Assembly (NCBI RefSeq): GCF_040049215.1
Contig: NZ_JBDZDN010000002.1
Span: forward strand, 496,001-560,000
DNA from: Mesorhizobium_K sp040049215
GTDB taxonomy: Bacteria; Pseudomonadota; Alphaproteobacteria; Rhizobiales; Rhizobiaceae
Reading direction: 5' to 3'
Length of the DNA stretch: 64,000 nt
Positions 23,935 to 33,170 of this stretch are shown in pieces. Made by a program: the position numbers and the translations under genes. Numbering within the stretch: position 1 is the stretch's first letter; each line of letters begins with the position of its first letter. The notes beneath the pieces were generated by a model. It saw only the letters and a program-made list of their open reading frames with translations. It was not told where the DNA came from and ran no database searches.

Positions 23935-26023
23935 CCGCACTGCCGTGAACCCGCCCCCCAACATCACCGATCCGCTCGTGCTGTTCATGCCATCAGGCAA
24001 GCGCGGGCGGTTTCCTGTGGGAACGCCGGTGCTGGACGCCGCGCGCCAGCTCGGCGTCTATGTCGAGAGCGTGTGCGGCGGGCGGGCGACGTGCGGGCGC
24101 TGCCAGGTCTCGGTGCAGGAAGGCAATTTCGCCAAGCACAAGATCGTCTCCTCGCTCGACCACATCTCGCCAAAAGGACCGAAGGAAGAGCGCTACGAGC
24201 GCGTGCGCGGCTTGCCCGAGGGCCGCCGCCTCTCCTGCTCGGCGACGGTCCAAGGCGATCTCGTCATCGACGTGCCGCAGGACACCGTCATCAACGCGCA
24301 GACCATCCGCAAGGCGGCCAGCGACCGCGTCATCGAGCGCAACGCGGCGGTGCAGATGTGTTACGTCGAGGTCGACGAGCCCGACATGCACAAGCCGCTC
24401 GGCGATCTCGACCGCCTGAAGGCCATGCTGGCAAAGGACTGGGGCTGGAAAGACCTCCTGGTCGCCCCGCATTTGGTGCCGCAGGTCCAGAAAATCCTGC
24501 GCAAGGAGAACTGGGCAGTCACCGCCGCCATCCACCGCGACATGGAATCCTCGCGGCCGTTCATCATCGCGCTCTACCCCGGCCTGAAGAACGAGGCCTA
24601 CGGCATCGCCTGCGATATCGGCTCGACGACGATCGCCATGCATCTCGTCTCGCTGCTGTCGGGCCGAATCGTTGCTTCAGCGGGCGCGCCTAACCCGCAG
24701 ATAAGATTCGGCGAAGACGTGATGAGCCGCGTTTCCTACGTCATGATGAATCCCGACGGACAGGGCGCCATGACCAAGGCCGTGCGCGACGCGGTCAACG
24801 ACCTGATCGGCAAGGTCTGCACGGAGAGCGGCGTCGACCGCCACGACATCTTCGACTGCGTGTTCGTCGCCAACCCGATCATGCATCACCTGTTCCTCGG
24901 CATCGATCCGACCGAACTAGGCCAGGCGCCGTTCGCGCTGGCCGTCTCGGGTTCGATGCAGTTCTGGGCGCATGAAATCGGCATCGAGGTCAGCCCCGGC
25001 GCGCGCCTCTACACCCTGCCCTGTATCGCCGGCCATGTCGGCGCGGACGCCGCCGGCGCGACGCTGTCGGAGGGGCCGTACCGGCAGGATCGCATGATGC
25101 TTCTGGTCGATGTCGGCACCAATGCCGAGATCGTGCTCGGCAACCGCGCGCGCGTCGTTGCCGCCTCGTCGCCGACCGGCCCCGCCTTCGAGGGCGCGGA
25201 GATCTCCTCCGGCCAGCGGGCGGCACCCGGCGCCATCGAGCGCGTGCGCATCGATCCGGACACGCTGGAGCCGAAATACCGCGTCATCGGCGTCGACAAA
25301 TGGTCGGACGAGGACGGTTTCGAGGAAGCGTCCTGGGCAACAGGCGTCACCGGCATATGCGGATCGGCGATCATCGAGGTCGTGGCCGAGATGTATCTGT
25401 GTGGCATCATCTCCGAGGATGGCGTGGTCGATGGAAGTCTGGCGGCGCGCACGCCGCGCATCGTCACCAACGGCCGCACCTTCTCCTATCTGCTGCGCGA
25501 GGGCCGCGCGGGAGAACCGCGCATCACGGTGACGCAGAACGACATCCGCGCCATCCAGCTCGCCAAGGCCGCGCTCTACGCCGGCATCAAGCTGCTGATG
25601 GAAAAGCAGGGCGTGACCGAGGTCGACACGATCCGCTTCGCCGGCGCCTTTGGTTCATTCATCGACCCGAAATACGCGATGGTGCTCGGGCTGATCCCCG
25701 ACTGCGCGCTCGACGAAGTGAAGGCGGTCGGCAATGCCGCCGGCACCGGCGCGCTGATGGCGCTCCTGAACCGCGAGCATCGCCGCGAGATCGAACGGGA
25801 AGTATCGAAGATCGAGAAGATCGAGACCGCGCTGGAGCCGGGTTTCCAGCAGCTTTTCATTGACGCGATGGCGTTGCCCAACAAGGTCGATCCGTTCCCG
25901 AAACTGTCGGCTGCGGTGAAGCTGCCGCCAAGAAAGACGGTCAGCGAGGACGGCGTGGCGGCAGATGCCACGCCCCGCCGGCGTTCCCGCGAGGGCCACG
26001 CCGCGCGGCGGGCAAGGGATTAG
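23885..26023 (+). CDS. ASKHA-domain corrinoid reactivation protein with 2Fe-2S domain (RamA/RACo-like)
   Basis: 712 residues from the ATG at 23885 (ATG 23873 or GTG 23945 are alternatives; the GTG removes the overlap with the preceding gene). A plant-type ferredoxin domain comes first: CGGRATCGRCQV with a later C for the cluster. A linker and the ASKHA/DUF4445 ATPase follow: GIACDIGSTTIAMHLV (phosphate 1), MLLVDVGTNAEIVLG, and FAGAFGSFIDP. It couples ATP hydrolysis to reductive reactivation of Co(II) corrinoid to Co(I), which a MetH lacking its own activation domain, or an Mtg system, needs. The C-terminal 50 residues are basic. Confidence 0.88.
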   Translation: MADAAVAVAKPGWREADRTAVNPPPNITDPLVLFMPSGKRGRFPVGTPVLDAARQLGVYVESVCGGRATCGRCQVSVQEGNFAKHKIVSSLDHISPKGPKEERYERVRGLPEGRRLSCSATVQGDLVIDVPQDTVINAQTIRKAASDRVIERNAAVQMCYVEVDEPDMHKPLGDLDRLKAMLAKDWGWKDLLVAPHLVPQVQKILRKENWAVTAAIHRDMESSRPFIIALYPGLKNEAYGIACDIGSTTIAMHLVSLLSGRIVASAGAPNPQIRFGEDVMSRVSYVMMNPDGQGAMTKAVRDAVNDLIGKVCTESGVDRHDIFDCVFVANPIMHHLFLGIDPTELGQAPFALAVSGSMQFWAHEIGIEVSPGARLYTLPCIAGHVGADAAGATLSEGPYRQDRMMLLVDVGTNAEIVLGNRARVVAASSPTGPAFEGAEISSGQRAAPGAIERVRIDPDTLEPKYRVIGVDKWSDEDGFEEASWATGVTGICGSAIIEVVAEMYLCGIISEDGVVDGSLAARTPRIVTNGRTFSYLLREGRAGEPRITVTQNDIRAIQLAKAALYAGIKLLMEKQGVTEVDTIRFAGAFGSFIDPKYAMVLGLIPDCALDEVKAVGNAAGTGALMALLNREHRREIEREVSKIEKIETALEPGFQQLFIDAMALPNKVDPFPKLSAAVKLPPRKTVSEDGVAADATPRRRSREGHAARRARD

Positions 26024-26034
26024 AGCCTGTCGCT

Positions 26035-26934
26035 CTAGAACCGACCGGTTTCCTTGAACACCTCGAAGGTGGCCCGGATGTGATCGGCCGCCGCCTTGAC
26101 CGGTGCGCTGGCGTCCGGCGCAACGAACATGGCGAGGCTGTATTTGCCGATCTCCGGCAGCCCGTCCTTGGTGGTGAGTTCGACCATGTCGCAGCCGAGG
26201 AACGACTTCGGCAGCGGCGCCACCGCCAGATCCGCCATGATGGCCGAGCGCTGGCCGGCCGTATGCGCGCTCATATAGGCGACGCGGTAGTTGCGTCCGT
26301 CGCGGCCCAGCGCGTCAAGCGCGCCGGCGCGCCATGCGCAACCTTCTTCCCAGATCGACACCGGCAGCGGCTCTCTCAGATGCGCTGACCCGCCCTTGGC
26401 GCCTGCCCAGACGATCGGCTCGGTGAGCAGCACCTCCGCCCCGGCCATCGTGTTCTTGTAGGAGTTGGTAACTAGGGTGATGTCGAGCGCCCGGTCGTCC
26501 ATCCTCCGGCGAAGATTGATGCTCTGGTCGATGATCACGTCGACGGCGATCGAGGGGTGCGACTGGGCGAAGCGCTTCAGCACATGCGGCAGGACGCGTT
26601 CGCCATAATCGTCTGGAGAGCCGATGCGGACCACGCCGGAAATGTCGGGGATGATGAATTTCGCCACGGCCTCGCGGTTGATCGCCAGCATCCGCCGCGC
26701 ATAGCCGAGCAGCATTTCGCCGTCCGTCGTCAGCGTCACCGAGCGGGCGTCGCGCGAAAAGACCGAGCGCCCGAGTATGTCCTCGAGCTTCTTGATCTGC
26801 ATGGAAACGGCCGATGGCGTGCGAAACACGGCCGTCGCCGCGGTGGTGAAGCTGCCGGTCTCGGCGATGGCCACGAAGGTGCGTAGGACATCGAGGTCGA
26901 GCAGCGGAAGCGGGTGATTGAGCGGGGCGTTCAT
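26035..26934 (-). CDS. LysR-family transcriptional regulator
   Basis: 299 residues. Winged HTH at about 14-72 (LDVLRTFVAIAETGSFTTAATAVFRTPSAVSMQIKKLE), then the periplasmic-binding-like effector domain with VRIGSPDDYGERVLPHVLKRF and a second half ending TFEVFKETGRF. It converges on the ASKHA gene with 11 nt between them. No divergent partner lies upstream within 200 nt: the next rightward gene is a DUF1127 protein 228 nt away. The target is unknown. Confidence 0.88.
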   Translation of the reverse strand: MNAPLNHPLPLLDLDVLRTFVAIAETGSFTTAATAVFRTPSAVSMQIKKLEDILGRSVFSRDARSVTLTTDGEMLLGYARRMLAINREAVAKFIIPDISGVVRIGSPDDYGERVLPHVLKRFAQSHPSIAVDVIIDQSINLRRRMDDRALDITLVTNSYKNTMAGAEVLLTEPIVWAGAKGGSAHLREPLPVSIWEEGCAWRAGALDALGRDGRNYRVAYMSAHTAGQRSAIMADLAVAPLPKSFLGCDMVELTTKDGLPEIGKYSLAMFVAPDASAPVKAAADHIRATFEVFKETGRF

Positions 26935-27162
26935 GCGGTCCGTTCCTTCAAATTAACTGATCTAAACCATCAGTTCATTTCGTTTGATTGAACACCATAT
27001 CCGCGAGATAGTCAACGCTATCGAAGGTTTCGTCTCTGGCCGGACCAGCAACAAAGCCGAAACAGCGAGGCCTTCGATACGCAATGATGTCGAAACCAGC
27101 GGCCCCTATTTCAAGGTCGCCCGGACCAGCGGATTGGTTCGGTCAACAGAAGGGAAGTGGAA

Positions 27163-27348
27163 ATGTCTATTCTTTCATCCATCGGACGCTTTGCGACCGA
27201 GTTCAGCGCGGCTCGCGCCCGCCATCTCACGGAGCGGACCATCCGTTCGTTGCCGATCGAATTGCAGAAGGACATCGGCTGGCCCGACGCCTTCGACAAG
27301 GACAGCGGCTATCGCCATGGTGTGGGCTCCTGGGCGGGAACCAAATAA
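27163..27348 (+). CDS. DUF1127-family small protein
   Basis: 61 residues, MSILSSIGRFATEFSAARAR then LTERTIRSLPIELQKDIGWPDAF. The R-x-LP-x-x-L-x-KDIG-W motif defines alphaproteobacterial DUF1127 (YjiS-like) proteins, small basic helical proteins that have been linked with RNA binding and stress or phosphate responses. GAAGGGAAG lies about 5 nt before the ATG. It has its own terminator. Confidence 0.82.
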   Translation: MSILSSIGRFATEFSAARARHLTERTIRSLPIELQKDIGWPDAFDKDSGYRHGVGSWAGTK

Positions 27349-27369
27349 CCGTGAACCGACAAAACCAAC

Positions 27370-27413
27370 GGCCTGCCGCATGTTGCCCCGACATCCGGCA
27401 GGCCTTGTTTTTT
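27370..27413 (+). terminator. Rho-independent terminator of the DUF1127 gene
   Basis: GGCCTGCCG (27370-27378) pairs with CGGCAGGCC (27396-27404), followed by TTGTTTTTT. Confidence 0.9.
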
Positions 27414-27688
27414 CTGCACCCGAACCAGGCAGCCATGCAGGCCTCGCATGACGCATATGAACAAGACGCATGGCGCGGAGAATTACGCCGTAATCCATTG
27501 TAACCATTTGTAAATTTCTAGTACCAGGACGTAGTTGCCAGTTCACGCATGTCGTTTTTTCGTCGCGCCGCTTCGCATTTGCAGCTTATAATTTCGGCAG
27601 GCGCGCCTATATCCGCGTCATCCAACGAGATGCCCCACTCCTCATCAGCGAAGGCACCCCGTGTAACCTTGATGCATGGAGACGTGTC
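27414..27688. other. Stretch without a recognised gene
   Basis: Relatively AT-rich spacer between the DUF1127 terminator and the next small ORF. It holds an AT-rich candidate -10 box (TTATAAT-like, near 27585-27592) and nothing else I can support. Confidence 0.3.
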
Positions 27689-27826
27689 ATGAAATTCCTG
27701 TCCCGCCTGTTCGGCAATCGCCGCGAGATGAACCTGACCACCGCGCTGGAGCGTCAGCGCCTCGGTCGCACGATGCCTGGCCAGACCGGCGCCGTCGCCG
27801 GCGCGCGTCTGGGCTTCCTCGCCTGA
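27689..27826 (+). CDS. Small basic hypothetical protein
   Basis: 45 residues (MKFLSRLFGNRREMNLTTAL, then an Arg/Gly-rich end finishing ARLGFLA). GGAG precedes the ATG by 7 nt, and a terminator-like hairpin lies 57 nt after the stop, so it looks like a free-standing gene. The first eight residues could form an amphipathic membrane-binding helix. No family recognised. Confidence 0.45.
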   Translation: MKFLSRLFGNRREMNLTTALERQRLGRTMPGQTGAVAGARLGFLA

Positions 27827-27882
27827 GACAAATTCCGTAGCGCGGGTTCGAGCGCCTCCTCCAGGACGCTTGCCTGCATCTC

Positions 27883-27932
27883 GACCGCCGCCCGGCCCAG
27901 GGTTCTCCTTGGCGCCCGCGGCGGTTTTCTTT
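27883..27932 (+). terminator. Likely terminator of the small 27689 gene
   Basis: ACCGCCGC (27883-27890) pairs with GCGGCGGT (27917-27924), followed by TTTCTTTT. The loop is long (26 nt). Confidence 0.5.
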
Positions 27933-27964
27933 TGCCAGATTCCGGCCCATTACCTGACTTGCCG

Positions 27965-27986
27965 ATTTGCGACCCATGTCGCAAAT
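27965..27986. promoter_or_regulatory. Perfect inverted repeat upstream of the GlxA-type regulator
   Basis: ATTTGCGAC-N4-GTCGCAAAT, 9-bp arms, centred about 117 nt before the TTG start. Probable autoregulatory operator; its half-site recurs before mttB/corrinoid genes and the 30044 dehydrogenase. Confidence 0.65.
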
Positions 27987-28092
27987 TTAGTCTGAAGGCG
28001 AACGCTCGATGCCTTGACATTGAAGGGTTTTTGATGGCGCTTTGCTGATAGCGACATTCTGTTCGCGGCATAGTCAGCCGGGGGTTGCCAAC

Positions 28093-29094
28093 TTGAGCGC
28101 CGTCAAGCTTCCGACCAAACGGTCGTTCGTCTTCTTTCTTGTGCCCGATTTTACGATGATTGCGTTTGCCACGGCGCTCGACCCGTTGCGCTCGGCGAAC
28201 CGGATGCTCGGCTACGACGCCTATCAATGGCGGCTGGCGAGCTTGGACGGGCGTCCCGTGAAGGCGTCGAACGGCGTCGAGTGCGCCGTCAATACCTCGC
28301 TCGACGAGGAGCGCCGCAAGATGGCTGGCCCGGACCGTCCCGACATGGTGATCGTCTGCAGCGGCCTCAATGTCGAGAGCTACAGCAACCGCACCGCCTT
28401 CGCCTGGCTGCGCGAGGAATACAATCGCGGCGTCGCGCTCGGCGGACTCTGCACGGGCGCGCATATACTTGCCGCCGCGGGCCTTCTGTCCAACAAGCGC
28501 TGCGCCATCCATTGGGAGAACCTGCCAGGCTTTTCGGAGGCTTTTCCAAAGGCGAATGTCTTTGCCGATCTGTTCGAGGTCGACCAGAACATCTACACCT
28601 GCGCCGGCGGCACGGCTGCGCTCGACATGATGCTGAAGCTGATCGGCGAGGATTACGACGACAGTCTCGTCAACCGCGTCTGCGAGCAGGTGCTGACCGA
28701 CCGGGTGCGCAGCCCGACGGACCGACAGCGCCTGCCGCTGAGGGCCCGCCTCGGCGTCCAGAACGCCAAGGTTCTGTCGATCATCGAACTCATGGAAGCC
28801 AATCTTTCGGAGCCGTTGTCGCTGATCGAGGTGGCCGGCCATGTCGGCCTGTCGCGCCGCCAGATCGAGCGGCTATTCCGCACCGAGATGGGCCGCTCGC
28901 CGGCGCGCTATTACCTCGAGATCCGGCTTGACCGCGCGCGCCACCTGCTCATCCAGTCCTCGATGCCGGTGGTGGAGGTGGCGGTCGCCTGCGGCTTCGT
29001 CTCAGCGTCGCATTTCTCGAAGTGCTACCGTGAGCTCTATTCGCGCTCGCCGCAGCAGGAGCGCCTGGACAGGAAGCAGTTGCTGGCGGCGTAG
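28093..29094 (+). CDS. GlxA-family (AraC-type) transcriptional regulator
   Basis: 333 residues from the TTG at 28093 (LSAVKLPTKRSF), which has GGGGG 8 nt upstream. Residues 12-190 form a DJ-1/PfpI class I amidotransferase-like sensor domain with the LGGLCTGAHILA elbow. The C-terminus is an AraC/XylS double HTH (LIEVAGHVGLSRRQIERLFR and VEVAVACGFVSASHFSKCYR). Members such as GbdR and CdhR control glycine betaine, dimethylglycine and carnitine catabolism, which suits this neighbourhood of dimethylglycine/sarcosine genes. A perfect inverted repeat precedes it. Confidence 0.88.
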   Translation: MSAVKLPTKRSFVFFLVPDFTMIAFATALDPLRSANRMLGYDAYQWRLASLDGRPVKASNGVECAVNTSLDEERRKMAGPDRPDMVIVCSGLNVESYSNRTAFAWLREEYNRGVALGGLCTGAHILAAAGLLSNKRCAIHWENLPGFSEAFPKANVFADLFEVDQNIYTCAGGTAALDMMLKLIGEDYDDSLVNRVCEQVLTDRVRSPTDRQRLPLRARLGVQNAKVLSIIELMEANLSEPLSLIEVAGHVGLSRRQIERLFRTEMGRSPARYYLEIRLDRARHLLIQSSMPVVEVAVACGFVSASHFSKCYRELYSRSPQQERLDRKQLLAA

Positions 29095-29121
29095 TTCCCG
29101 CTTATCTCCGTCAGCGTCGCC

Positions 29122-29949
29122 CTACCGCTGATCCCACATCCAGCTGCGGTCGCGCCACATCTTCTCCCCGACGAGACAATCGGCAGGCGGCGACGCCTGT
29201 GCCTTCACTACCGGAGGATTCTCCGCCTCCTCGGTTTGCCAGGCCGGCGACAACGGACCTGCGAGCTCGAGCACCAGCTTGCGGCGAACCGCTTCGGGGA
29301 ATTGCGACCAGTCGTTTACCGGGATCATGAAGGCGCCGGGGCCGCCGATCACGCAGTCCGCGTAGTATTGGTCGAGATTGGTGACGTCGTACACGTTCGC
29401 GAATCCTCCGGTGGTCATCAGCGGCAGGCCGTTGATCGTGATGCCCTGCCCGACCACCGCATCGCGAGCCATCTCGACAGGCTCGCCCTGATTGTTGGGA
29501 CCGTCGCCGGAGATGTCGATGACGCGCTTCATGCCGAGGTACTGGCTCTCCGCGAAGAGATCCGCGCCAAAGCCCAGCGCCGCTGAAACCGAGGTGCGGC
29601 GCGCGCTGTTTGCCGGCTGGGCCGACAGCATCGTCGCGACGCGCTCGGCGTCAGCTTTGTTGGCGATGATCGTCCAGGGCACGACGACCTTGTGCGAGGT
29701 GACGCCAGCCCATTCGAAATAGGTCACCGCTATCTTGCCGTAAGCGCCGTCGGCGATCGCCTGCAGCACGCGGTCATGGACCAGCGCGGCCGCATAGCCG
29801 TTGCGCTGGATCTCCAGTTCCATGGGCGACATGGACAGCGAGACATCGACGGCAAGGACGAGTTCGACATCGACCGGCTCAGCCGCCCAAGCGGGTCCGG
29901 CAAGGATTGCGGCGACAGCCGCAAGCATTATGCGGGCACGGCGTAGCAT
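29122..29949 (-). CDS. DUF1194 secreted VWA-like protein
   Basis: 275 residues with a signal peptide (cleavage near WAAEP, residues 20-25). DUF1194 features: VELVLAVDVSLSMSPMELEIQRNGYAAALVHD with the metal-site D-x-S-x-S, VTYFEWAG, IDISGDGPNNQG and a closing CVIGGPGAFM. It should be a periplasmic von Willebrand-A-type domain that binds a divalent cation and a partner. It ends 27 nt from the GlxA gene, converging with it. Function unknown. Confidence 0.85.
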   Translation of the reverse strand: MLRRARIMLAAVAAILAGPAWAAEPVDVELVLAVDVSLSMSPMELEIQRNGYAAALVHDRVLQAIADGAYGKIAVTYFEWAGVTSHKVVVPWTIIANKADAERVATMLSAQPANSARRTSVSAALGFGADLFAESQYLGMKRVIDISGDGPNNQGEPVEMARDAVVGQGITINGLPLMTTGGFANVYDVTNLDQYYADCVIGGPGAFMIPVNDWSQFPEAVRRKLVLELAGPLSPAWQTEEAENPPVVKAQASPPADCLVGEKMWRDRSWMWDQR

Positions 29950-30043
29950 GGCGGGATTGTGCGCCAGACGAACAGCGGACGCCGCTCACAATCTCGTGTA
30001 TCCCCAAGCGTATCCGGACAGCCCGGCCGCGGCGCTGGCCGCC

Positions 30044-32605
30044 TCAGCTTCGCGGCTTGAGGTTGTCTGGGTCGTAGAGCGGCTTGTAGCCGACGGCCGC
30101 CACTTCGACCGGGTAGGCCTCGCCGAAATATTCGACGGTCAGCTTGCGGCCCTCCTGGCAATACGACCACGGCAGGTAGGCAAGCGCGATGTTCTTGCCG
30201 ATCGTCGGGCCGTAGGCGACCGACGTGGTAAAGGAACGGCGGCCGAGTTCGTCGACCAGGGTCTCACCTGTTTCCGGATCCATCACAGGCATCGATCCGA
30301 CAGGATATCGGGCGACGCCCTTCGAGTCCGTATTGTCCGTCATGACCAGCGTGCACAGCATCGCCGGCTGGTGGTCCCGCGCCTTGTATTCCAGATGTTT
30401 CGCCCTGCCGCGGAAATCGACATCCTTGACCTTCGGCCGGGCGAGATCGGACTCGATCAGATTGTATTCCGTGAGCAGGTCTGCGTTCTGGAGCCTGAGG
30501 CTCTTTTCCATACGGCGCGAGTTGGCATAGGTCTCGACGCCGAAGGCCATCACCCCGGTCGAGCGCAACGCGTCCCAGACGGCGAGACCGTCCTCGTAGC
30601 GCATGTGCAGCTCCCATCCCTGCTCGCCGACATAGGAGATGCGGAAGGCGGTCACGTTCTTGCCGGATATTTCTATCGGCTTGATTGCGGCGAAGCCGAA
30701 ATTCTCCGGATCAAGACCTGCCGGGTCGGCGACGGCCTTCTTCAGCGTGTCGCGGGCGTTCGGGCCCCAGATGCCGATGGTGATGTATTTTTCCGACGTG
30801 TCGGTGATGGTGACGTCGAGCCCGCGATCATCGGCCACGCGCTTCATGTAGTGGAAGTCGCGGGGGCCGGCATCGGCGCCGTTGACCAGGCGGCAACGGT
30901 CGGCGAGGCGGAAGACGGTGAAGTCGGCGCGCACCATGCCCTCGTCGTCGAGGAAGTGGGTGTATATGCCCTTGCCGATGTTGGCGTCGCCCCCGATCCT
31001 GGCCGCGCACAGCCATTCGAGCAGCTCGACATGGTCCGGGCCTTCGATGTCGACCATGTGGAAGTGGGAAAGGTTGACGATGCCGCAATCCTCGCTCATG
31101 GCGAGGTGCTCGGCGTTCGACACGCGCCAGAAGTGGCGGCTGTCCCACTCGTTCTCACGTAGCGGCACGCGGTTGCCGTATTTCTCCAGCAGGTGCTCGT
31201 TGGCGGCATAGCCATGCGCCCGCTCCCAGCCGCCGAGCTCCATGAAATAGCCGCCGAGTTCCTTCTCGCGTTCGTAGAACGGCGACCGCTTGATGTTGCG
31301 GCCGGTCGCATAGGGTTCGCGCGGATGGACCGCCGGGTTGTAGACCTTCTGCGCCGCCTCGCCGCAGCGGCTCGCGATGAAGTCCTCCCGAATCTGGTGC
31401 GGGTAGAAGCGCGAATAGTCTATCTTCGCATGATCGATCTCGGTGCGCCCGTCCGTCATCCAGTCGGCAACAAGCTTGCCGAATCCCGGAGCATCCTTGA
31501 CCCAGATGGCGACGGCGTACCACAGCCCCCTCACCTTCTGGCTCTCGCCGATCGACGGGCCGCCATCCGCCGTCACCTGCAGCAGGCCGTTGAACGAGCG
31601 CCGCTCGTCATAGCCGAGTTCGGCAAGAATCGGCGTCAGTTCGATCGCCCGCTCCAGCGGCTCGATGATCTGTTCCATGTCGAGGTCGCGCTGCGAAGGG
31701 GAAAGCCGCGCCTGGTGCTTTTCGAGAATGTCGCGCGGGTGGCATAGGCGCGGGTTCGTCTCCTCGTAGTAGCCCCACTCGATCATGCCGCCCTCCGACG
31801 TGGTCGGATCGCCGGTGTCGCGCATGTAGGCCGAATTGCCCTGGTCGCGCAGCAGCGGATAGCCGATCTCCTTGCCGGTGCCAGCGAACTCCGTATAGGG
31901 ACCGAAAAAAGTGAGTGGATGGTCGACCGGCATGACGGGCAGGTCCTCGCCCGCCATCTCGGCGATCAGCCTGCCCCAGAGGCCGGCGCAGACCACCACA
32001 TAGTCGGCTTCGATCGTGCCGCGGTCGGTCACCACCCCCTTGATGCGGCCGTTCTCGACGACCAGCGACTTCGCCGGCGTGTTGGCGAAGGCCTTCAGCT
32101 TGCCCGACTTCTCGGCTTGGTCGACAAGCTTGCCGGCAACGGTCTGCGAACGCGGGATGACCAGGCCTGCATCCGGGTCCCAGAGGCCGCCCTGGACCTT
32201 GCCCTCCTCGATCAGAGGGAACTTTTCCTTGATTTCGGCGGGATCGATCAGCCGCGCGCGCGTGCCGAAGGCCTTGCCGGAGGACACCTTGCGCCTGATT
32301 TCGTCCATGCGCGCGTCGTCGCCGACGCGGGCGACCTCGAGGCCGCCGATGCGCTCGTAGTGGCCGAGCTTGCCGTAGAAATCAATGGAATAGAGCGATG
32401 TCCAGCACGACAGGAAGTCGTGGCTGGTCATGTAGCAGAAGTCGGAGGCGTGGGCTGTGGAGCCGATATCGGTGGGGATGCCCGACTTGTCGATGCCGAC
32501 GATGTCGTCCCAGCCGCGCTCAATCAGGTGGTGGGCTATCGACGCGCCGACGATGCCGCCCAGCCCGATGATGACGACCTTCGCCTTTGCCGGAAACTCT
32601 GCCAT
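30044..32605 (-). CDS. FAD-dependent dehydrogenase fused to GcvT (dimethylglycine/sarcosine dehydrogenase family)
   Basis: 853 residues. N-terminal DAO-type FAD domain (VIIGLGGIVGASIAHHLIERG, 11-31), with STAHASD carrying the candidate covalent flavin His (H52), then a FAO-M linker domain and a C-terminal GcvT/aminomethyltransferase half (about 430-853) that binds H4folate. Reaction: oxidative N-demethylation, giving 5,10-methylene-H4folate. The flavin motif differs from STWHAAG of its two paralogues at 44629 and 48266 (Ala for Trp), so it may act on a different N-methyl substrate. A TTTGCGAC half-site lies 70 nt upstream. Confidence 0.86.
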   Translation of the reverse strand: MAEFPAKAKVVIIGLGGIVGASIAHHLIERGWDDIVGIDKSGIPTDIGSTAHASDFCYMTSHDFLSCWTSLYSIDFYGKLGHYERIGGLEVARVGDDARMDEIRRKVSSGKAFGTRARLIDPAEIKEKFPLIEEGKVQGGLWDPDAGLVIPRSQTVAGKLVDQAEKSGKLKAFANTPAKSLVVENGRIKGVVTDRGTIEADYVVVCAGLWGRLIAEMAGEDLPVMPVDHPLTFFGPYTEFAGTGKEIGYPLLRDQGNSAYMRDTGDPTTSEGGMIEWGYYEETNPRLCHPRDILEKHQARLSPSQRDLDMEQIIEPLERAIELTPILAELGYDERRSFNGLLQVTADGGPSIGESQKVRGLWYAVAIWVKDAPGFGKLVADWMTDGRTEIDHAKIDYSRFYPHQIREDFIASRCGEAAQKVYNPAVHPREPYATGRNIKRSPFYEREKELGGYFMELGGWERAHGYAANEHLLEKYGNRVPLRENEWDSRHFWRVSNAEHLAMSEDCGIVNLSHFHMVDIEGPDHVELLEWLCAARIGGDANIGKGIYTHFLDDEGMVRADFTVFRLADRCRLVNGADAGPRDFHYMKRVADDRGLDVTITDTSEKYITIGIWGPNARDTLKKAVADPAGLDPENFGFAAIKPIEISGKNVTAFRISYVGEQGWELHMRYEDGLAVWDALRSTGVMAFGVETYANSRRMEKSLRLQNADLLTEYNLIESDLARPKVKDVDFRGRAKHLEYKARDHQPAMLCTLVMTDNTDSKGVARYPVGSMPVMDPETGETLVDELGRRSFTTSVAYGPTIGKNIALAYLPWSYCQEGRKLTVEYFGEAYPVEVAAVGYKPLYDPDNLKPRS

Positions 32606-32674
32606 TGCCCACGACTCCGAAGGGGGATTTTGCGGGCAGACTATAGGGCGGCGCGGCGGCCAGGTTGAAGCCTG

Positions 32675-32682
32675 TTTGCGAC
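32675..32682. promoter_or_regulatory. TTTGCGAC half-site before the 30044 dehydrogenase
   Basis: Identical to the half-site in the inverted repeat of the GlxA-type regulator. It lies 70 nt upstream of the start codon. A looser TTGCCGAAA follows at 32685. Confidence 0.4.
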
Positions 32683-32722
32683 ATTGCCGAAAGGCCGCGC
32701 GACCAGAACCGGCCCAAATACA

Positions 32723-32747
32723 AAGGCCGGGAGGTGAACCCGGCCTT
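32723..32747 (-). terminator. Terminator-like hairpin of the 32777 gene
   Basis: AAGGCCGGG / CCCGGCCTT with a 7-nt loop. On the minus strand it is followed by TGTATTT, and it lies 30 nt beyond the gene. Confidence 0.6.
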
Positions 32748-32776
32748 ACCGTCGTATGTGGTGCCTGGCGGGCGGC

Positions 32777-33040
32777 CTACTTGATGCGCGCCTGGCCGCC
32801 GGAGATCTCGATCGTCTCGCTGCCGGTCAGCGCTTCGATATCGCCATTGGGCATGGTGACGAAGCAGCCGCTCGGGCAGAAATCCATGCTCTCGCCTCCG
32901 CCCAGCGAGAGTTCGGACTTGTTGCCGCCCTCGGTGACGATCAGCGTACGCGGCTCCTGGTCAAGATTGACGGCGCTCGCGGCCTGCGCCGACGCGCCAG
33001 CGGCGACCAGGGCAAACATGGCTACAAGGGTCTTCATCAT
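32777..33040 (-). CDS. Small exported protein
   Basis: 87 residues from the ATG pair at 33035-33040. Signal peptide MMKTLVAMFALVAAGASAQA, cleaved near ASA. The mature ~65 residues are beta-rich with one conserved-looking Cys pair (FCPSGCF), likely a disulfide in the periplasm, and a Gly/Glu-rich start. A hypothetical family seen near other Rhizobiales envelope genes. No function assigned. Confidence 0.65.
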   Translation of the reverse strand: MMKTLVAMFALVAAGASAQAASAVNLDQEPRTLIVTEGGNKSELSLGGGESMDFCPSGCFVTMPNGDIEALTGSETIEISGGQARIK

Positions 33041-33170
33041 AACCGTACCGGTGGTTCCCACCGCCTCTGTTTCAGGGCTTTTTGCCCTTTTCGAGAACCT
33101 TATAGGAGAAGTTGTCTGAACGGCAACTGAATGCCCCGTTCATGCCACAATCGGGCGGCGCTCGCTGTTC

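Noticed and set aside
33074..33088. AGGGC-TTTTT-GCCCT hairpin
   Set aside because: Short stem, and no gene in the right orientation ends before it.
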